A stretch of DNA of 64,000 bases from Gordonia malaquae NBRC 108250 (GTDB lineage: Bacteria > Actinomycetota > Actinomycetes > Mycobacteriales > Mycobacteriaceae). The stretch lies in the NCBI RefSeq assembly GCF_000344135.1, contig NZ_BAOP01000012.1, positions 62,001 through 126,000 on the forward strand, read 5' to 3'. A model generated the notes under the pieces. The model was given only the letters and a program-made list of their open reading frames with translations. It did not search any database and had not been told where the DNA came from. Shown here piece by piece: positions 48,250-56,215 of the stretch; position 1 is the first letter of the stretch, and each line of letters opens with the position of its first letter. The position numbers and the translations under genes are program-made.

Positions 48250-48412
48250 GGCGTGTCTCCTAATTCGCTTCGCGCGGTCTCGACGGCCAGGTGCACTCCC
48301 CGCGGCGTTGTCGTCGGTCGTGATACCTACCGGTATCCCTCTCTCCTCCGCCTTGCGGGGCGCACACCTGATCCGCCGATCCCGAGCGGCGAATCAGGAG
48401 ACACGCCCTAGG
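48245..48412. mobile_element. 168-bp MITE-like element with 24-bp terminal inverted repeats
   Basis: The ends 48245-48268 and 48389-48412 are inverted repeats with 23 of 24 matches; each begins CCTAGGGCGTGTCTCCT at its outer side. The 120-bp interior has no gene and contains a small GATACC-TACC-GGTATC palindrome. The stop codons of both convergent neighbours (TAG 48247-48249 and, on the minus strand, TAG 48410-48408) lie inside the outer CCTAGG of the repeats. The structure fits a non-autonomous transposable element; no transposase is present. Confidence 0.6.
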
Positions 48413-49070
48413 CTTGCTGCACGATCTGCGCGATGCCGATCACGATCAGCAGCACGGTCACAAACCAGCCGGCGGCGCGGGCCACGGACTCCTGGTTCCG
48501 GCGACCGTAGGCGAACACACGGCCGATCCACCAGTGTGGGCGTGCGCGGACGGTGACGAGTGCAAGGCCGGTGAGGAACGGCAGACTCAACGCCACCGTC
48601 GCGTACAGGAACACCCCGATGTAGCGCTCGCCGGTCGGGAAATCTGCGGCAGACAGCACCGCGAGACCCGCGTAAAACGGGGCGGATGTAGCCGACTGCA
48701 CCACGCCGAGGACGAAACCGACCACCAGAGTCAGCGGCGACGGCGATCGCAGGGGAGTGAGGATCTTCTCCATCAGGCCGGACGAATCGCCGCCACGCCA
48801 CGTCAAGTATGCGGTCAGCACACCGGTCAGGATCAGCAGAATGCCGAAGGTCGGCGAGTTCAACACGGCGTCAACCAGTGGTTTCAGGCCGTCGAAGACC
48901 AGCATCACCAACACTGACAGCACAAACACGCCGAGCCAGTCGCCGATCAGCAGCAGGGGGACGATACGCCGGTAGCTGCCTGGCGCGAGCATCATCGCGA
49001 GCGTCACGAGCACGCCGATCAGGAGGACGTTGACCGAGTCGACGAACGCGAGCGACAGTGCATGCAGCAT
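48408..49070 (-). CDS. multi-pass membrane protein, LysE/GAP-like
   Basis: A 220-aa protein with about six transmembrane helices ([112 protein letters not shown]). The layout, with a paired repeat and small loops, resembles LysE/GAP-type exporters of actinobacteria such as Sap of mycobacteria, but I cannot name the family. ATG 49070 is the first plausible start; the in-frame extension upstream runs antisense through the rpsP promoter and is hydrophilic. Its stop lies in the inverted repeat. Confidence 0.72.
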   Translation of the reverse strand: MLHALSLAFVDSVNVLLIGVLVTLAMMLAPGSYRRIVPLLLIGDWLGVFVLSVLVMLVFDGLKPLVDAVLNSPTFGILLILTGVLTAYLTWRGGDSSGLMEKILTPLRSPSPLTLVVGFVLGVVQSATSAPFYAGLAVLSAADFPTGERYIGVFLYATVALSLPFLTGLALVTVRARPHWWIGRVFAYGRRNQESVARAAGWFVTVLLIVIGIAQIVQQA

Positions 49071-49163
49071 GGTTGAGGCGAGTCTCCGGCGGTCGTTCGG
49101 CAGCCCGGTCGGCCGTCGATGTGTGTCTGAAACGGTACCTGGAGAAGCACCTTGGCCACCGGT

Positions 49164-49194
49164 TTGGGTGCGTGACACGGGATCTGGCACAATG
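49164..49194 (+). promoter_or_regulatory. promoter of rpsP
   Basis: TTGGGT (49164-49169) and CACAAT (49188-49193) are 18 nt apart. The core ATCTGGCACAATG is the same as that of rplS except for one base. The implied 5' leader is about 115 nt. Confidence 0.4.
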
Positions 49195-49315
49195 GACAGC
49201 TGGTTCGCCGGAGCCGGCCACGGCCGACCGGCGGTCACCCCAGAAGAGATCGCAAAACCGGGCCCATCGACGTGGTGGGTCGCTGAATTGCGCTGTGACG
49301 AATGGAGAGCCAACC

Positions 49316-49768
49316 ATGGCTGTCAAGATCAAGCTCACGCGGCTCGGCAAGATCCGCAACCCGCAGTACCGCATCGTCGTCGCTGACGCTCGCACCCGTC
49401 GCAACGGTCGCGTCATCGAGACCATCGGCAAGTACCACCCGAAGGAAGAGCCGTCGCTGATCGAGATCGACTCCGATCGCGCGCAGCACTGGCTGAGCGT
49501 CGGCGCACAGCCGACCGAGCCGGTCGCAGCACTCCTGAAGGTCACCGGTGACTGGCAGAAGTTCAAGGGCCTGCCGGGCGCCGAGGGCACCCTCAAGGTC
49601 GCTGAGCCGAAGCCCAGCAAGCAGGACCTGTTCAACGCTGCACTCGCTGCTGCCGAGAACGAGCCGGTCGCTGCCGCCACCACCGCCAAGAAGAAGGCCA
49701 AGAAGGCCGACGAGGCGCCGGCCGAGGCTGCAGCTGCTGACGCAGGCGAGGACAAGGCCGACGCGTGA
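49316..49768 (+). CDS. rpsP: 30S ribosomal protein S16
   Basis: Small-subunit assembly protein, 150 aa from ATG 49316. The conserved part is [20 protein letters not shown] followed by the [13 protein letters not shown] segment. The C-terminal third is a long Ala/Lys/Glu extension, as is usual in actinobacteria. A GGAGAG site lies upstream. The stop overlaps the khpA start by 4 nt, beginning the rpsP-khpA-rimM-trmD run. Confidence 0.97.
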   Translation: MAVKIKLTRLGKIRNPQYRIVVADARTRRNGRVIETIGKYHPKEEPSLIEIDSDRAQHWLSVGAQPTEPVAALLKVTGDWQKFKGLPGAEGTLKVAEPKPSKQDLFNAALAAAENEPVAAATTAKKKAKKADEAPAEAAAADAGEDKADA

Positions 49769-50007
49769 GCACTGTCGTCGCTGACGCAGTCGAGCACCTG
49801 GTCCGCGGGATCGTCTCCAACCCGGACGACGTTCGCGTCGACCTGATCACCGGCCGTCGTGGCCGCATGGTCGAGGTCCACGTGAGCCCCGAAGACCTCG
49901 GCAAGGTGATCGGCCGCAACGGCCGCACCGCCACCGCTCTGCGCACCCTGGTCGCCGGAATCGGCGGCCGCGGCATGCGTGTCGACATCGTCGACACCGA
50001 CCGCTGA
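49765..50007 (+). CDS. khpA: KH-domain RNA-binding protein KhpA
   Basis: An 80-aa single-KH protein. The nucleic-acid-binding GXXG loop is in [16 protein letters not shown], and the start [20 protein letters not shown] is typical of KhpA (formerly YlqC). In Gram-positive bacteria it works with KhpB in RNA regulation and cell elongation. It overlaps rpsP and is 13 nt from rimM. Confidence 0.93.
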   Translation: MSTVVADAVEHLVRGIVSNPDDVRVDLITGRRGRMVEVHVSPEDLGKVIGRNGRTATALRTLVAGIGGRGMRVDIVDTDR

Positions 50008-50020
50008 CGAGTCCGCATAC

Positions 50021-50557
50021 ATGGATCTCGTCGTCGGTCGCGTCGTCAAGACGCATGGCGTTCGCGGTGAACTCGTCGTCGATGTCCGCACCGACGACCC
50101 ACAGACGCGCTTCGCCGTAGGCGCACGCCTGGTCGGGCGGGCGCCGAAGGGCGCAGGCGACACCGAATACGTGGTGACAGCCGCCCGGAATCACTCCGGG
50201 CGGCTGTTGCTATCCCTGAAAGGTGTCGCCGATCGAACCGCAGCCGACGCGCTGCGCGGAACCCTGTTCGTGATCGATGCTGCTGACGTCGACTCAGGAG
50301 ACGATCCCGACGAGTTCTACGACCACGAACTCGAAGGCGTCGCCGTCTCGACCGTCGCGGGCGATCCGGTCGGCACATTGACCTCGATCCTGCACCTGCC
50401 GGGAGGCGACGTACTCGCGATTCGAACGGAGGACGGCCGTGAGGTTCTGGTTCCGTTCGTACGCCAGATGGTCCCGACCGTCACGCGCGAGCGCATCGAG
50501 ATCGATCCGCCGGAAGGCCTGATCGACCTCGACACCGCGGTGTCGGAGAGGGATTGA
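50021..50557 (+). CDS. rimM: ribosome maturation factor RimM
   Basis: Assembly factor for the 30S head, acting with S19 (178 aa). The N-terminal RimM barrel begins [20 protein letters not shown]. The C-terminal PRC-barrel starts near [13 protein letters not shown] and continues to [13 protein letters not shown] choose ATG 50021 because it begins the conserved barrel; an upstream in-frame ATG would overlap khpA. trmD follows after 13 nt. Confidence 0.95.
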   Translation: MDLVVGRVVKTHGVRGELVVDVRTDDPQTRFAVGARLVGRAPKGAGDTEYVVTAARNHSGRLLLSLKGVADRTAADALRGTLFVIDAADVDSGDDPDEFYDHELEGVAVSTVAGDPVGTLTSILHLPGGDVLAIRTEDGREVLVPFVRQMVPTVTRERIEIDPPEGLIDLDTAVSERD

Positions 50558-50570
50558 CGGCGAGTCGACC

Positions 50571-51257
50571 ATGAGAATCGATGTCGTCACCATCTTCCCC
50601 GAGTACCTCGAACCGCTGAAGGCCGCTCTGCTCGGCAAAGCCGTCGACGCGGGACTACTCGAGTTCGGTGTCCATGACCTCCGGCGATGGACGTACGACG
50701 TCCACCACAGCGTCGACGACGCGCCGTACGGCGGTGGGCCTGGCATGGTCATGAAACCGCAGGTCTGGGGCGAGGCGCTCGACGCTGTGTGCCCCGACGA
50801 CGCACTTCTCGTGGTGCCGACACCAGCAGGTGTGCCGTTCACTCAAGCGACAGCGCACCGGTGGAGCGCAGAGACGCATCTGGTGTTCGCGTGCGGCCGA
50901 TACGAGGGCATCGACCAGCGGGTGTTCGACGACGCGGAACGCCGTGTCCGCGTCGAAGAGGTGTCGCTCGGCGACTTCGTCCTGATCGGCGGCGAGGTCG
51001 CCGTCCTCGCGATGGTCGAGGCGACCACTCGCCTGATGCCGGGAGTCCTCGGAAATCCGCAGTCGCATCAGGAGGACTCCTTCTCCGACGGGCTGCTCGA
51101 AGGGCCCAGCTACACCCGTCCCAAAGTGTGGCGTGACCTCGAGGTCCCGCCGGTTCTGCTGTCCGGTGATCACGGCAAGGTCGCCGCGTGGCGACGCGAG
51201 CAGTCGATGGAGCGCACGAGACGTCGACGGCCAGATCTCCTTCCCGACGAAGGCTGA
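50571..51257 (+). CDS. trmD: tRNA (guanine37-N1)-methyltransferase
   Basis: SPOUT-class enzyme that makes m1G37 in tRNAs with G36G37 and prevents frameshifting (228 aa). It begins [16 protein letters not shown]. Active-site and knot motifs are [26 protein letters not shown] and [15 protein letters not shown]. It closes the rpsP-khpA-rimM-trmD run. Confidence 0.96.
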   Translation: MRIDVVTIFPEYLEPLKAALLGKAVDAGLLEFGVHDLRRWTYDVHHSVDDAPYGGGPGMVMKPQVWGEALDAVCPDDALLVVPTPAGVPFTQATAHRWSAETHLVFACGRYEGIDQRVFDDAERRVRVEEVSLGDFVLIGGEVAVLAMVEATTRLMPGVLGNPQSHQEDSFSDGLLEGPSYTRPKVWRDLEVPPVLLSGDHGKVAAWRREQSMERTRRRRPDLLPDEG

Positions 51258-51317
51258 CTCTCCCCATCGATCGGTGTGTCGCGGAACCGAACGTCGGCGT
51301 GGTGCGTCTGACCTTGT

Positions 51318-52478
51318 GTGGGAACTGTGTGGACCGACATCGCGACGACCCTCGCGCGCATCGACACGATGAGCTCCGCTTCGGCGGCCGCTGACGCCGC
51401 CGAACTCGCCAGGATCGTGGCGGCAGTCGAAAGCGTCGCGGTGGGTCTACGTGCTGCCTTCGCGCCGGCGGCGGGTCTCTTGGGCGTAGCCACGGACGGC
51501 GCCTCCGACGCCGGGCAATCGCTGGCCGCACGGATCAGCACCTCGGCCGCCGAGCTCGAACCTGCGGCTTCAGTCCTCTCCGATGTCTCAGGTGTGTTGG
51601 CGGCGAGTGAAGGGGTACGGGGGAGGATCGCGGCGATGGCCCCGATCATGAGCATCCCGGGTCTGCGGGGATCCGTCGTCGGCGCCGTCAACTCGCTGAT
51701 GGTCGGGACCTACAACGAGCCCATGACGGTGTCGCGGGGTATGGAGATCATGCCGGCGGGTGCGCCGGAGACGGCGACAAGCGCCACTGCGACACTCGGA
51801 ATGCCGAGTGCCGCGGCGGGTGATCAGCCGGTTGCGCTCCGGCCCGCCGGGCCCGATCCGTCGTACCCTCCCGGCCCTGTCGGCGTCGTGGCGGACGGGG
51901 GCGGTCCGCGCGGTGGTCCGGCGCCCGCGAGTTCGCCGCGAGAGGCGACCCCGAACGCGGCGCCGACACCGACTCGCGCTCCGGCTGTGCCACCGGGAAC
52001 TGCGCCGCCTGATCCCACCGTCACCCGTGGGGGCCCTCGGGACGGTCCGGGGCCTGCGTCCCCGGCCGGTGTCGCGCCCGGCGTCACATCGACGCTGCGA
52101 CCATCTGCAGTCACTCTGGGCACTTCTGTGCCGTTGAGAGTCTCGCTCCCCTCGACGCCGGCTGTTCCGGCGGGAACGGTCTCGTCGCCTGGTTCGCCAG
52201 TGACACGGGTCGTTCCGCCCCTTGCGGCGACGCCTCCGACTCAGCCGGGACCGGCGGCAGGCAATCAGGCGCGTCCCGCCCCCGGCGGGGCCCAGCCGAT
52301 GGGGCCGGGAGCGACTCGGTCGCGTGACGAGCAGACTCGGAAACCTGCGGACTATCTACGGTCGACGTCGGAGGGGGAACTCCTCTTGGGGGACCAGCGG
52401 TTGGTCACGCCTGCCGTCCTTGCACCGCCCATGCCGCCACCGGTCGACGACGAGCCCGATTCGACGGACGACCCCTGA
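51318..52478 (+). CDS. unknown Ala/Pro-rich protein between trmD and rplS
   Basis: A 386-aa protein I do not recognise. Residues 1-145 are Ala-rich and helical, opening with VWTDIATTLARI and ending near TYNEPMTVSRGMEIMPAG. Residues about 150-335 are a low-complexity Pro/Ala/Gly/Thr region with no hydrophobic segments. The last 50 residues are more ordered (RKPADYLRSTSEGELLLGDQ) and end acidic. The helical N-terminus plus long proline-rich tail resembles ESX (type VII) substrates or associated proteins, but the WXG motif is not clear, so this is only a guess. There is no signal peptide. GTG 51318 or GTG 51327 could be the start. Codon use looks native. Confidence 0.6.
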   Translation: MGTVWTDIATTLARIDTMSSASAAADAAELARIVAAVESVAVGLRAAFAPAAGLLGVATDGASDAGQSLAARISTSAAELEPAASVLSDVSGVLAASEGVRGRIAAMAPIMSIPGLRGSVVGAVNSLMVGTYNEPMTVSRGMEIMPAGAPETATSATATLGMPSAAAGDQPVALRPAGPDPSYPPGPVGVVADGGGPRGGPAPASSPREATPNAAPTPTRAPAVPPGTAPPDPTVTRGGPRDGPGPASPAGVAPGVTSTLRPSAVTLGTSVPLRVSLPSTPAVPAGTVSSPGSPVTRVVPPLAATPPTQPGPAAGNQARPAPGGAQPMGPGATRSRDEQTRKPADYLRSTSEGELLLGDQRLVTPAVLAPPMPPPVDDEPDSTDDP

Positions 52479-52499
52479 CTGTCGTGACCGTGGGTCGAT

Positions 52500-52529
52500 T
52501 TCGTTCAACGGTCGTCATCTGGCAGAATG
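52500..52529 (+). promoter_or_regulatory. promoter of rplS
   Basis: TTCGTT (52500-52505) and CAGAAT (52523-52528) are 17 nt apart. The core ATCTGGCAGAATG mirrors that of rpsP. The leader would be about 140 nt. Confidence 0.4.
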
Positions 52530-52676
52530 TGTCAGGTTGCCTGTCGACGCCGAGGATCTCTCGGATGCGCAGCGCACGAAGACCAATGATTCGGGCACGA
52601 ACCGGTCGATCCTTTCGCACTCGCTGCGGAGCGGGCCACCAGGTTCCTCTGTCCTGCTGAACGAATGGACTCCACA

Positions 52677-53018
52677 ATGAACACCCTCGACTTCCTCGAC
52701 AAGCAGTCGCTGCGCGACGACATCCCCGAATTCGGCCCCGGCGACACCCTCGACGTTCACGTCAAGGTCATCGAGGGCTCGAAGGAGCGCATCCAGGTGT
52801 TCAAGGGCGCCGTGATCCGTCGTCAGGGCGGCGGCATCGGTGAGACCTTCACCGTCCGCAAGGTGTCGTTCGGTGTCGGTGTGGAGCGTACTTTCCCGGT
52901 TCACAGCCCGAACATCGCGAAGATCGACGTCCTCAGCCGTGGTGACGTCCGTCGCGCCAAGCTGTACTACCTCCGCGACCTGCGCGGCAAGAAGGCCAAG
53001 ATCAAGGAAAAGCGCTGA
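52677..53018 (+). CDS. rplS: 50S ribosomal protein L19
   Basis: Large-subunit protein at the subunit interface (113 aa). It has the family features [33 protein letters not shown] and [22 protein letters not shown] 52677 ([10 protein letters not shown]) is preferred; ATG 52665 would add four residues. A strong terminator follows. Confidence 0.97.
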   Translation: MNTLDFLDKQSLRDDIPEFGPGDTLDVHVKVIEGSKERIQVFKGAVIRRQGGGIGETFTVRKVSFGVGVERTFPVHSPNIAKIDVLSRGDVRRAKLYYLRDLRGKKAKIKEKR

Positions 53019-53070
53019 AACTTCGCTGACCGCTGACTTCATCGCCGTGGATCGAATGATCTGCGGATAG

Positions 53071-53110
53071 CGAGTGAGACCCCGTACCGGCCGGTGCGGG
53101 GTCTCACTCG
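53071..53110 (+). terminator. terminator after rplS
   Basis: CGAGTGAGACCCCG pairs perfectly with CGGGGTCTCACTCG, and the inner TACCGG/CCGGTG also pairs, so the stem is about 18-20 bp. TCTTTTG follows, giving a canonical terminator. Confidence 0.88.
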
Positions 53111-53169
53111 TCTTTTGTCGCGAGGCCTTCATTGCTTCAGTGTCGGAAGGTCGATGTACGGTCGACCTC

Positions 53170-53757
53170 ATGAGCCTGCATCCGGCCGACGAATCCGGTT
53201 CAGTGAAGGAAGTAGAGATCGACGACGCCGTATTCGGTGCCGTGCGGACATTCATCGACAGTTCGGGCGGCGTTGTGATGGTCGAAGGTCAGTCAGTTCC
53301 GACGGCGACACTCTCTCTCCGGGGACCTCGCACGAGGTCCGATGTCCCGATCGGCACGCGGCGGACGGACAGGCTTTCGTTGGCAGTGGATGGCACTAGG
53401 TGGTCGATTGTGCCTTCACAGGGAAGTTGGTCGCGGAGGTCGTACAGAGTTGTCGTTGAACGCCCGGGAAGTATCTGGCTCTTCACTGCGGCGACTTCGC
53501 AGGAGCATCGCCTCGTCCGCGGAGCCACGTATCGAGGTGGCAACGAGCTCGGCATGTTTCGCGAGGTCGAGGGAGTTGTCACCGCCGAGTGGTCGAAGGA
53601 AGTGCGGATCGGGAGCCGAGTGGTGGTTGACGCGCCGCCGCCGATGGCCGAAGAGTGCGCTTTGGGCTACCTACTTGCGGGGGCGTTCGGAACTGGGGCG
53701 CAATTGATGGGGCCATCACTCGTCAGTGGACTCATGAACGCCCTGATGCCCGGCTGA
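53170..53757 (+). CDS. unknown protein between rplS and lepB
   Basis: A 195-aa protein from ATG 53170. It is mostly beta-type in pattern (RLSLAVDGTRWSIVPSQGSW, YRVVVERPGSIWLF, TYRGGNELGMFREVEGVV), followed by a hydrophobic C-terminus (LGYLLAGAFGTGAQLMGPSL, VSGLMNALMPG) that may be a membrane-associated helix. No signal peptide is seen. I recognise no family; the fold pattern is faintly like AIM24/TerD-type beta proteins. It has slightly lower GC than its neighbours, which could mean late acquisition. ATG 53170 has no good ribosome site, and an upstream in-frame start is possible. Confidence 0.55.
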   Translation: MSLHPADESGSVKEVEIDDAVFGAVRTFIDSSGGVVMVEGQSVPTATLSLRGPRTRSDVPIGTRRTDRLSLAVDGTRWSIVPSQGSWSRRSYRVVVERPGSIWLFTAATSQEHRLVRGATYRGGNELGMFREVEGVVTAEWSKEVRIGSRVVVDAPPPMAEECALGYLLAGAFGTGAQLMGPSLVSGLMNALMPG

Positions 53758-53897
53758 TGGTGGACCGGGTAGCGCTTCGACGGCCCGGTCTTTCTGCGTC
53801 GAAATGGCTCGGCGGTTCCCCCGCTTCGTCGATGGGGCGACGAGACGACCCGACAAACCGCGGCCGACCGCGGGCTGATCAACAAGACGCTCTGCAT

Positions 53898-53903
53898 TAG
53901 GCT
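53898..53903 (+). promoter_or_regulatory. -10 element of lepB (leaderless)
   Basis: TAGGCT ends 6 nt before GTG 53910. The same hexamer stands 6 nt before ATG 55393 of the DUF2469 gene. Confidence 0.55.
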
Positions 53904-53909
53904 GTCGGG

Positions 53910-54734
53910 GTGGACGACGACAAGACGAACGGCGACGAGACCAGTCCCGTCGACGCTGATGCTGCAGACGAACCGAAGTTCGTCATCAAAGACGAGTCGG
54001 AGGACGACGAGCCGAAGAAGTCGGGGAGGTTTCTCCGCGAGATCGCGATCATCGTCGCCATCGTTCTCGGTCTGATGTTCGTGTTCACCCAGTTCTTCTT
54101 CCGGCAGTACGTGGTGCCGTCGGAATCGATGGAGCCGACTCTGATGGGGTGCACGGGCTGCAGCAACGACCGGATCGTCGTCGACAAGATGGTGTACCGG
54201 TTCAGCGACCCCGAGCCCGGTGACGTCGTCGTGTTCAAGGCGCCGACCAGCTCGTGGGACGGTACGTGGGTGTCGCCCCGGTCGTCCAACCCCGTCGTTC
54301 ACAAGATCCAGGACGTCCTGTCGTGGTTCTCCCTCTCGCCGCCCGATGAGAACAACCTGGTCAAGCGTGTGATCGCGGTCGGCGGGCAGACTGTGCAGTG
54401 CACCAACGCGGACGGCAAGGGCGTGACCGTGAACGGCAAGCCGCTCGACGAGCCGTACATCGACAAGAGCATGCAGGTGAACACCAACACCGAGACCGAC
54501 GGGGCCCTCGGCGGCGGAAGCTGCTACGGCTCGGATTTCGGTCCTGTCAAGGTGCCGGACGGCAACGTGTGGGTGATGGGCGACAACCGGTCCAGCTCGG
54601 CGGATTCGCGTGCTCACGTGGATGACGAACTGCAGGGCACCATCCCGGTCTCGGACATCCGGGGCAAGGTGCGGTTCATCCTGTACCCGTTCTCGCGCTT
54701 CGGCGGAGTCGGCTCGGTGAACCCGCAGGGCTGA
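53910..54734 (+). CDS. lepB: signal peptidase I
   Basis: Membrane protease that removes signal peptides of exported proteins (274 aa). After an acidic cytoplasmic N-terminus comes one transmembrane helix ([20 protein letters not shown]). The catalytic serine is in [11 protein letters not shown] and the catalytic lysine in [13 protein letters not shown]. The C-terminal box is [17 protein letters not shown]. It lies within the conserved lepB-rnhB-DUF2469-yraN-yifB-dprA run and overlaps rnhB by one base. Confidence 0.96.
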   Translation: MDDDKTNGDETSPVDADAADEPKFVIKDESEDDEPKKSGRFLREIAIIVAIVLGLMFVFTQFFFRQYVVPSESMEPTLMGCTGCSNDRIVVDKMVYRFSDPEPGDVVVFKAPTSSWDGTWVSPRSSNPVVHKIQDVLSWFSLSPPDENNLVKRVIAVGGQTVQCTNADGKGVTVNGKPLDEPYIDKSMQVNTNTETDGALGGGSCYGSDFGPVKVPDGNVWVMGDNRSSSADSRAHVDDELQGTIPVSDIRGKVRFILYPFSRFGGVGSVNPQG

Positions 54735-55393
54735 TGTCTCGAACGGATCGTTGGCCGCCTCGTTCGCCGGTCCGCAAGGCGGCGTCGCTGCGCACTCTGG
54801 AGTTCACCCTGGCGCGTCACCGGCTCGGTCCGGTCGCGGGTGTCGACGAGGCCGGCCGCGGGGCCTGTGCGGGGCCGCTCGTCGTGGCCGCCTGTGTCCT
54901 CGGACCGGCGCAGCTCAAGTCACTCGCCGATCTCGACGACTCCAAACGACTCAGCGAGTCCACGCGTGACCGACTGTTCGACGCCGTCCGACGTCACGCG
55001 GTGGCGAGCTGCGTCGTGATCGTCGATGCACCTGAAGTCGACCGTATCGGCGTGCACGTCGCGAACATCGAAGGGATGCGGCGTGCGGTCGCCGGACTCG
55101 ACGTGCGGCCTGGATACGTCCTCTCCGACGGATTCGGTGTGCCGGGGCTGCCGATGCCGTCCCTTCCGGTGATCGGCGGGGACGCGAACGCGGCATGCAT
55201 CGCGGCGGCGTCGATCCTAGCCAAGGTCACTCGCGATCGGATCATGACGGACCTCGACGCGAGCGTGCCCGGCTACGATTTCGCGGTTCACAAGGGCTAC
55301 AGCACCGCCCACCACATGTCGCGACTCGATGCCCTCGGCCCCTCCGCGGAGCACCGGCTCTCGTACCGGAACGTCCGCGATAGGCTTGCATGA
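54734..55393 (+). CDS. rnhB: ribonuclease HII
   Basis: Cleaves the RNA strand of RNA-DNA hybrids and removes misincorporated ribonucleotides (219 aa). The catalytic motif is [19 protein letters not shown]; further acids are in LDDSKRLSE and the C-terminal [20 protein letters not shown] 54734 overlaps the lepB stop. Confidence 0.96.
   Translation: MSRTDRWPPRSPVRKAASLRTLEFTLARHRLGPVAGVDEAGRGACAGPLVVAACVLGPAQLKSLADLDDSKRLSESTRDRLFDAVRRHAVASCVVIVDAPEVDRIGVHVANIEGMRRAVAGLDVRPGYVLSDGFGVPGLPMPSLPVIGGDANAACIAAASILAKVTRDRIMTDLDASVPGYDFAVHKGYSTAHHMSRLDALGPSAEHRLSYRNVRDRLA
55381..55386 (+). promoter_or_regulatory. -10 element of the DUF2469 gene (leaderless)
   Basis: TAGGCT within the end of rnhB ends 6 nt before ATG 55393. 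This spacing picks the second of two adjacent ATG codons as the start. Confidence 0.5.
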
Positions 55394-55704
55394 TGAGCAC
55401 GGAGGACCTCGAGAAGTACGAAGCCGAGATGGAGCTGTCTCTGTACAAGGAGTACAAGGACATCGTCGGCCAGTTCACCTACGTGGTGGAGACCGAGCGT
55501 CGTTTCTACCTTGCGAACGGCGTTGATCTCATTCCGCGGAGCAACGACGGCGAAGTGTACTTCGAGATCCACATGACCGATGCCTGGGTGTGGGACATGT
55601 ACCGCCCGGCGCGCTTCGTCAAGCAGGTCCGCGTCGTCACGTTCAAGGACGTGAACATCGAAGAACTCGAACGGTCGGAGCTTCGTCTTCCCGACGAGCC
55701 GTGA
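55393..55704 (+). CDS. DUF2469 protein
   Basis: A 103-aa actinobacterial protein that starts [20 protein letters not shown] and contains YVVETERRFYLANGVDL, AWVWDMYRPARFVKQVRVV and DVNIEEL. It is nearly identical in plan to the conserved mycobacterial gene after rnhB, which also starts at this methionine. Function is unknown; the conservation and position suggest a basic housekeeping role. ATG 55390, three bases upstream, is the alternative start. Confidence 0.9.
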   Translation: MSTEDLEKYEAEMELSLYKEYKDIVGQFTYVVETERRFYLANGVDLIPRSNDGEVYFEIHMTDAWVWDMYRPARFVKQVRVVTFKDVNIEELERSELRLPDEP

Positions 55705-55819
55705 TCTGAGCGTGCATCTGCGCAGGTGAATCTGTGGACACCGACCCGGCTGTCCACAAATCCTTCGGTTCGACCGAAACCCGCTGGTCGTTGTCGGCGG
55801 GCGGGGCCATTCTCTGCGC

Positions 55820-56215
55820 ATGGGGGAGAACGCAGGGCGCCGGGACCGGCGTGGACAAATAGGTCGACTGGGCGAAGACGTGGCCGCCGAGTACATCAGC
55901 GGGCTCGGGTGGCAGGTGCTGGCTCGCAACTGGCGGACACGCTACGGCGAACTCGATCTCATCGCGGCGGACGGTCGCACGCTGATCATCGTCGAAGTCA
56001 AGACGAGGGCGAGTCGGACGTTCGTCGATCCGGTGGCCGCGGTGACACCGCAGAAGCTCCGGACGATGCGGCTCGTCACTCGACAATGGTTGGCGGAGCA
56101 GTCCGAGTTCTGGCCGGTGATCCGGTTCGACATAGTCTCGATTCGATTGGACATCGGCGATCCCGAGGATCTGGAACGCGCGACGATCGCCCATCACCGG
56201 GGAATCGTCGAATGA
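55820..56215 (+). CDS. yraN: YraN/UPF0102 family protein
   Basis: A 131-aa protein with a restriction-endonuclease-like (PD-(D/E)xK) fold known from the family. The motifs are GRLGEDVAAEYISGLGWQVL, RTRYGELDLIAADG and IIVEVKTRASR; the E and E-x-K residues of the fold are intact. Its cellular role is unclear. Its stop overlaps the start of yifB, as in many bacteria, which suggests a link with DNA uptake or recombination. Confidence 0.93.
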   Translation: MGENAGRRDRRGQIGRLGEDVAAEYISGLGWQVLARNWRTRYGELDLIAADGRTLIIVEVKTRASRTFVDPVAAVTPQKLRTMRLVTRQWLAEQSEFWPVIRFDIVSIRLDIGDPEDLERATIAHHRGIVE

